In this document: positions 6,449-8,802 of the stretch, in pieces
How positions within the stretch are numbered: the stretch's first letter is position 1
How the letters are laid out: each line of letters begins with the position of its first letter
Source: CAYUVF01 sp964448045
GTDB taxonomy: Bacteria > Bacteroidota > Rhodothermia > Rhodothermales > Salinibacteraceae
Assembly (NCBI GenBank): GCA_964448045.1
Contig: CAYUVF010000088.1
Location: 1 to 8,802 of the forward strand
Reading direction: 5' to 3'
Length of the DNA: 8,802 nt
Notes under the pieces: model-generated
Seen by the model: the letters and a program-made list of their open reading frames with translations, nothing else
What the model was told of the DNA's origin: nothing
The model's database searches: none
Translations under genes and position numbers: made by a program

Positions 6449-6605
6449 GCTATGGGCCCGGTCCAGCGATTGGGCCCCTGCGGGCTCGTGGGGCGTCTGG
6501 AAGGTAGGCCTCCTCATCACGTCGCGTTTGACGACTACCGATCCATAATCCATGAGGTAATACGGCGCCGAAAAGAAAATTGCCGGATCGATTGCTCGGT
6601 TACAG
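6449..6605. other. Non-coding stretch, nothing recognised
   Basis: No gene or RNA is supported. A plus-strand frame (6452-6685) and a long minus-strand frame (6275-6676) cross the stretch, but both run through the repeat elements and have no recognisable protein features. Two GGGCCC sites 24 bases apart (6454-6459, 6472-6477) are noted without interpretation. Confidence 0.3.
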
Positions 6606-6658
6606 GTAGAGATGCGCCGCCGGGGGCCGAAAGGCATGCCCCTGGTGCGCGTCTCTAC
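6606..6658. repeat. GTAGAG-type palindromic repeat, copy 2
   Basis: GTAGAGATGCGC at 6606-6617 pairs with GCGCGTCTCTAC at 6647-6658 with one mismatch-type pair, and CCGGGGG further in faces CCCCTGG, giving a long GC-rich hairpin. Like copy 1 (156-204) it is preceded by CAG and contains AAAGGCATGC. The two copies lie at the outer ends of the repeat clusters on either side of the sus operon. Confidence 0.7.
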
Positions 6659-7032
6659 GGTAGGAATAGGGTTCACTTTTCGTAAGGTATGCCGGCATCA
6701 CGGGAGGGAATCATACCGATTCGGCGAAATCGTTGTGCGTAGCGACGTCATTTAGCTTCGTTTCGTGAACCTCGCGGTGCTCGATTTCCAGCTTGACTGG
6801 GGCGGGCATGACTTCAAGCTAAAGCTCGGCGCCTTTTTCCGATGCACTACTCTTTCAGAGAGCTGGTATCAGGATAACCCGGCACCGCAAGAGGGAGTCG
6901 GCATATTGTAAAATATGGCGTTTGTATGAATCAGGCGACCCCTAAATATCGTTAGCATCAGAGCTTGCACGTCGGAATAGGCTCCGCACTCGAGCACCGT
7001 GTCCGCACTTTTCCACGATCGACCCTTGCACG
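6659..7032. other. Upstream region of the GWxTD gene
   Basis: No gene is called. A GTG-started frame of 48 codons (6765-6911) has no recognisable features or start signal. A short AT-rich palindrome, CATATT-GTAA-AATATG, lies at 6902-6917 and could be a regulator site 116 bases before the GWxTD start. No promoter matching the Bacteroidota -33/-7 pattern was found, and there is no Shine-Dalgarno sequence ahead of the ATG at 7033. Confidence 0.35.
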
Positions 7033-8802
7033 ATGAGTAGCACGCAACTCCTTTCGGTGCTCCTCCTTTGGGTGCTTCCTCTGGGGGGAAGCGCTCACCC
7101 CATCAGCGACACCATAACCGTGGATCGGGCCGATCTGCAGGCCAGGTTGGCCTCGGGTGTGGAGGCATACGAGACCGGGGGGCTGGAGGAGGCCGCGGCC
7201 CATCTGCGTACGGTCTTTACCGCCGATCCAGCGTTTCATTCGGCCGAGCACGGCACAGCGGCATACTGGCTCGGCACGGTGTATCGCGATCAGGGGCGCC
7301 CGGCCGAGGGGCGGCGCATCTGGAAGCGCGGCCTCAACGCCCTGAACGACTCGGCGACGGTCGATGCGCGCCTCGCCGACGTCTATCTGCAGGAGATCGT
7401 CGCGCCCGATTCGGGCGATCAGCCGCCGCAGGCGTCCCACCTCTATCGGCAAATCCTAAGCGAGGCGGGGCCCGGGCTGCCGGAGTGGGAGCAGAGCGTC
7501 GTCGTGCGCCACGTCGCCCAGCTGATGCCGCTCTTGCCCGATGCGCTGGCCCAGCGCGTCGCGGAGGGCGAGGCCGATGCGCCGCTGGACGAGTGGACGC
7601 TCCGTGAGAGGGCCGGTTCGGAGCTCCTCCGCTGGTGGCGCCGGCAGGACCCGCTGCCCACCACGGCCGAGCGGGAGCGCATGGAGGAGCACCTGGCCCG
7701 GGTGGCGCACGCGCGAACGGAGTTTGCACACTCGGAACGAGTCAGCCAACTCGACGACCGCGGCCTCCTGTACGTGCGCCTCGGCGCGCCGGCCGATCGC
7801 TACACGATCCAGTTTAACGATGCGCACTTTTACGAGGAGGTCTTCCGCTTCGGCGTTCCCGTTTCGCGGAGCGATTTTCCCGATAACGAGATCTGGAACT
7901 ACCGCTACATCGACGATGCCGGCCGCTACGTCTTTATCCGGTATCAGGAAGATTTCTACCTCGGCGAGGCCTCGGAACTGCTGCCGCCGCAACTCCGTCG
8001 CGGATTCAATCCGTCCGATCGCAGCCAGAACAAGGCCTATTCGACGCTGGCCGCGATGCGATACATCTACGAGCGGCTCGCCATGTACTATCACAACTTT
8101 GGCGGCGTCTTCAACAAGGTCGACGAGTACATGACGACGCAGGAGCACCAGCAATCGGTGGCGAGCCTGCGCTCGAAGTACGGACGCCGGACGCCCAGCC
8201 GCACTATCGGGGCGGGTGTTGGGGAGCGCCAGATTTTCCCGATGCCGGGCGGCGGGTTCGAGTGGCCCAGCTCCGTCGCCGATGACGCGGTGCGGTCGAG
8301 CCGGCGCACAGAGCACGAACTGGCTCGCACCCGCGAGGAGGCGATGCCCCGCCAGTACACCGAGCTGGGGCGCGACCTCCCCCGGGTGCCGGTGACTCTG
8401 CGCACCGCGCGCTTCCTGCAGGCCGATGGCGCCACGCGCACCGAGCTCTACTGGTCGTGCAACATTCCTGCACCCTCGGCCGAGTCGTCCTCGTCTGCGC
8501 AGACGCTCATCGATATGGCCATCGTGCGGCACGGGGCGGCGTACCAGAAGCGTGGCTTGCAGCATCAGCGCTATCTGCTCGATCCAGCGTCATCGCAGCA
8601 GGGCGGATGGCTGGAGACGCGCACCATGAGCATCGATGGCGCTACCGATATGCATCACCTCGCCGTGCGGTGGGCCCAGTACGAGGCAACCCAGACCGAT
8701 GCGCAGCTCCAGTTGGGCGATCGCATGGCCCGAAGCGTCGTCCGGCTCGACTCGTTGCGCCCGCTGACCGCTTCGGCGGGGCAGTTGGAGATGAGCGACC
8801 TC
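7033..8802 (+). CDS. Secreted GWxTD-domain protein with N-terminal helical repeats (3' end outside window)
   Basis: An open frame of 590 codons without a stop to the window edge. The ATG at 7033 is followed by a signal peptide (hydrophobic LLSVLLLWVLPL, GSA at about residue 21). Residues 35-125 are tetratricopeptide-like (ASGVEAYETGGLEEAAAHL, AAYWLGTVYRDQGRPAEG). The family core follows: LLRWWRRQDPLPTTAERER at 198-216, then LDDRGLLYVRLGAPADR at 240-256 and EIWNYRY at 286-292, matching the usual FWRRRDPTPGT...GWxTDRGxxYIRYGPPD...EIWxY pattern. The GWxTD motif itself is degenerate: SQLDD stands where G-W-x-T-D is expected, keeping only the final Asp. A second, beta-rich part starts near residue 470 (TELYWSCNIP), and the frame leaves the window at MSDL (587-590), a spot commonly present in the family's C-terminal domain. 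Biochemical function of GWxTD proteins is not established; they occur in Bacteroidota and relatives. It has its own upstream region and is probably transcribed separately from the sus genes. Confidence 0.85.
   Translation, partial: MSSTQLLSVLLLWVLPLGGSAHPISDTITVDRADLQARLASGVEAYETGGLEEAAAHLRTVFTADPAFHSAEHGTAAYWLGTVYRDQGRPAEGRRIWKRGLNALNDSATVDARLADVYLQEIVAPDSGDQPPQASHLYRQILSEAGPGLPEWEQSVVVRHVAQLMPLLPDALAQRVAEGEADAPLDEWTLRERAGSELLRWWRRQDPLPTTAERERMEEHLARVAHARTEFAHSERVSQLDDRGLLYVRLGAPADRYTIQFNDAHFYEEVFRFGVPVSRSDFPDNEIWNYRYIDDAGRYVFIRYQEDFYLGEASELLPPQLRRGFNPSDRSQNKAYSTLAAMRYIYERLAMYYHNFGGVFNKVDEYMTTQEHQQSVASLRSKYGRRTPSRTIGAGVGERQIFPMPGGGFEWPSSVADDAVRSSRRTEHELARTREEAMPRQYTELGRDLPRVPVTLRTARFLQADGATRTELYWSCNIPAPSAESSSSAQTLIDMAIVRHGAAYQKRGLQHQRYLLDPASSQQGGWLETRTMSIDGATDMHHLAVRWAQYEATQTDAQLQLGDRMARSVVRLDSLRPLTASAGQLEMSDL

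Noticed and set aside
156..6658. CRISPR array from the dispersed repeats
   Set aside because: The repeats are few, widely spaced, of different families and palindromic, with no regular spacers and no cas genes.
6275..6676. Minus-strand frame of 133 codons in the intergenic gap
   Set aside because: It runs across element C and the GTAGAG repeat. Part of the product (HPGLDPGS) is translated repeat sequence, and the rest has no coding features.
6452..6685. Plus-strand frame of 77 codons
   Set aside because: It ends inside and beyond the GTAGAG palindrome, has no signal, motif or start context, and is best explained as chance in GC-rich DNA.
6765..6911. GTG-started frame of 48 codons with a superficially beta-strand-like product
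   Set aside because: Too short, no start signal, no recognisable family, and an upstream stop in the same frame at 6753. Could be a gene remnant but is unsupported.
7456..8565. Long minus-strand frame (369 codons) opposite the GWxTD gene
   Set aside because: It is a shadow of the GWxTD coding frame. The plus-strand translation has family motifs throughout, while the minus-strand product is Arg/Ala-rich with no recognisable domain.

Overview
The window is GC-rich DNA, with AT-richer intergenic stretches, from a member of the Bacteroidota in the broad sense. The evidence is a SusC/SusD outer-membrane pair, lipoproteins with Bacteroidota-style signal peptides, a GWxTD-family protein, and start codons without clear Shine-Dalgarno sequences. 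High GC with moderately acidic proteins would suit Rhodothermota (Salinibacter/Rhodothermus relatives), but that placement is inference. All supported genes are on the + strand.

Layout. Bases 3-95 are the last 30 codons of an upstream gene whose tail resembles a GWxTD C-terminus. Bases 96-872 are non-coding. They hold a GTAGAG-type hairpin repeat (156-204), a nested inverted-repeat element built on GTCATCC units (217-349), two imperfect dyads (460-515, 520-552), and a perfect 9-bp dyad with GTTAAC cores (633-660) that is the best operator candidate for the next operon. Bases 873-6088 carry three genes in a row: a SusC/RagA-type TonB-dependent transporter (1010 aa), a SusD/RagB-type lipoprotein (482 aa) and a small unrecognised lipoprotein (173 aa). 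Perfect GC-rich hairpins without T-tracts lie 17 nt after the susC stop and 20 nt after the susD stop. Bases 6089-7032 are non-coding. They hold two more nested GTCATCC elements, a terminator-like hairpin with a UACG loop and four Ts (6417-6448), and a second GTAGAG-type repeat (6606-6658). From 7033 to the window edge an open frame encodes at least 590 residues of a secreted GWxTD-family protein.

How the genes work together. The SusC homologue is predicted to form the TonB-driven barrel and SusD the surface lipoprotein lid that captures substrate. The third lipoprotein sits where SusE/F-like accessory binders usually sit. No glycoside hydrolase, peptidase, sensor or sigma/anti-sigma gene is visible, so the substrate cannot be named. 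SusC lacks the N-terminal STN signalling domain, so sigma/anti-sigma control through the transporter is not expected.

The most notable non-genic feature is the repeat architecture. The operon is bracketed in mirror order (GTAGAG, GTCATCC ... GTCATCC, GTCATCC, GTAGAG). Each GTCATCC element also has outer complementary arms of unrelated sequence. I see no convincing new defence or biosynthetic system in this window.
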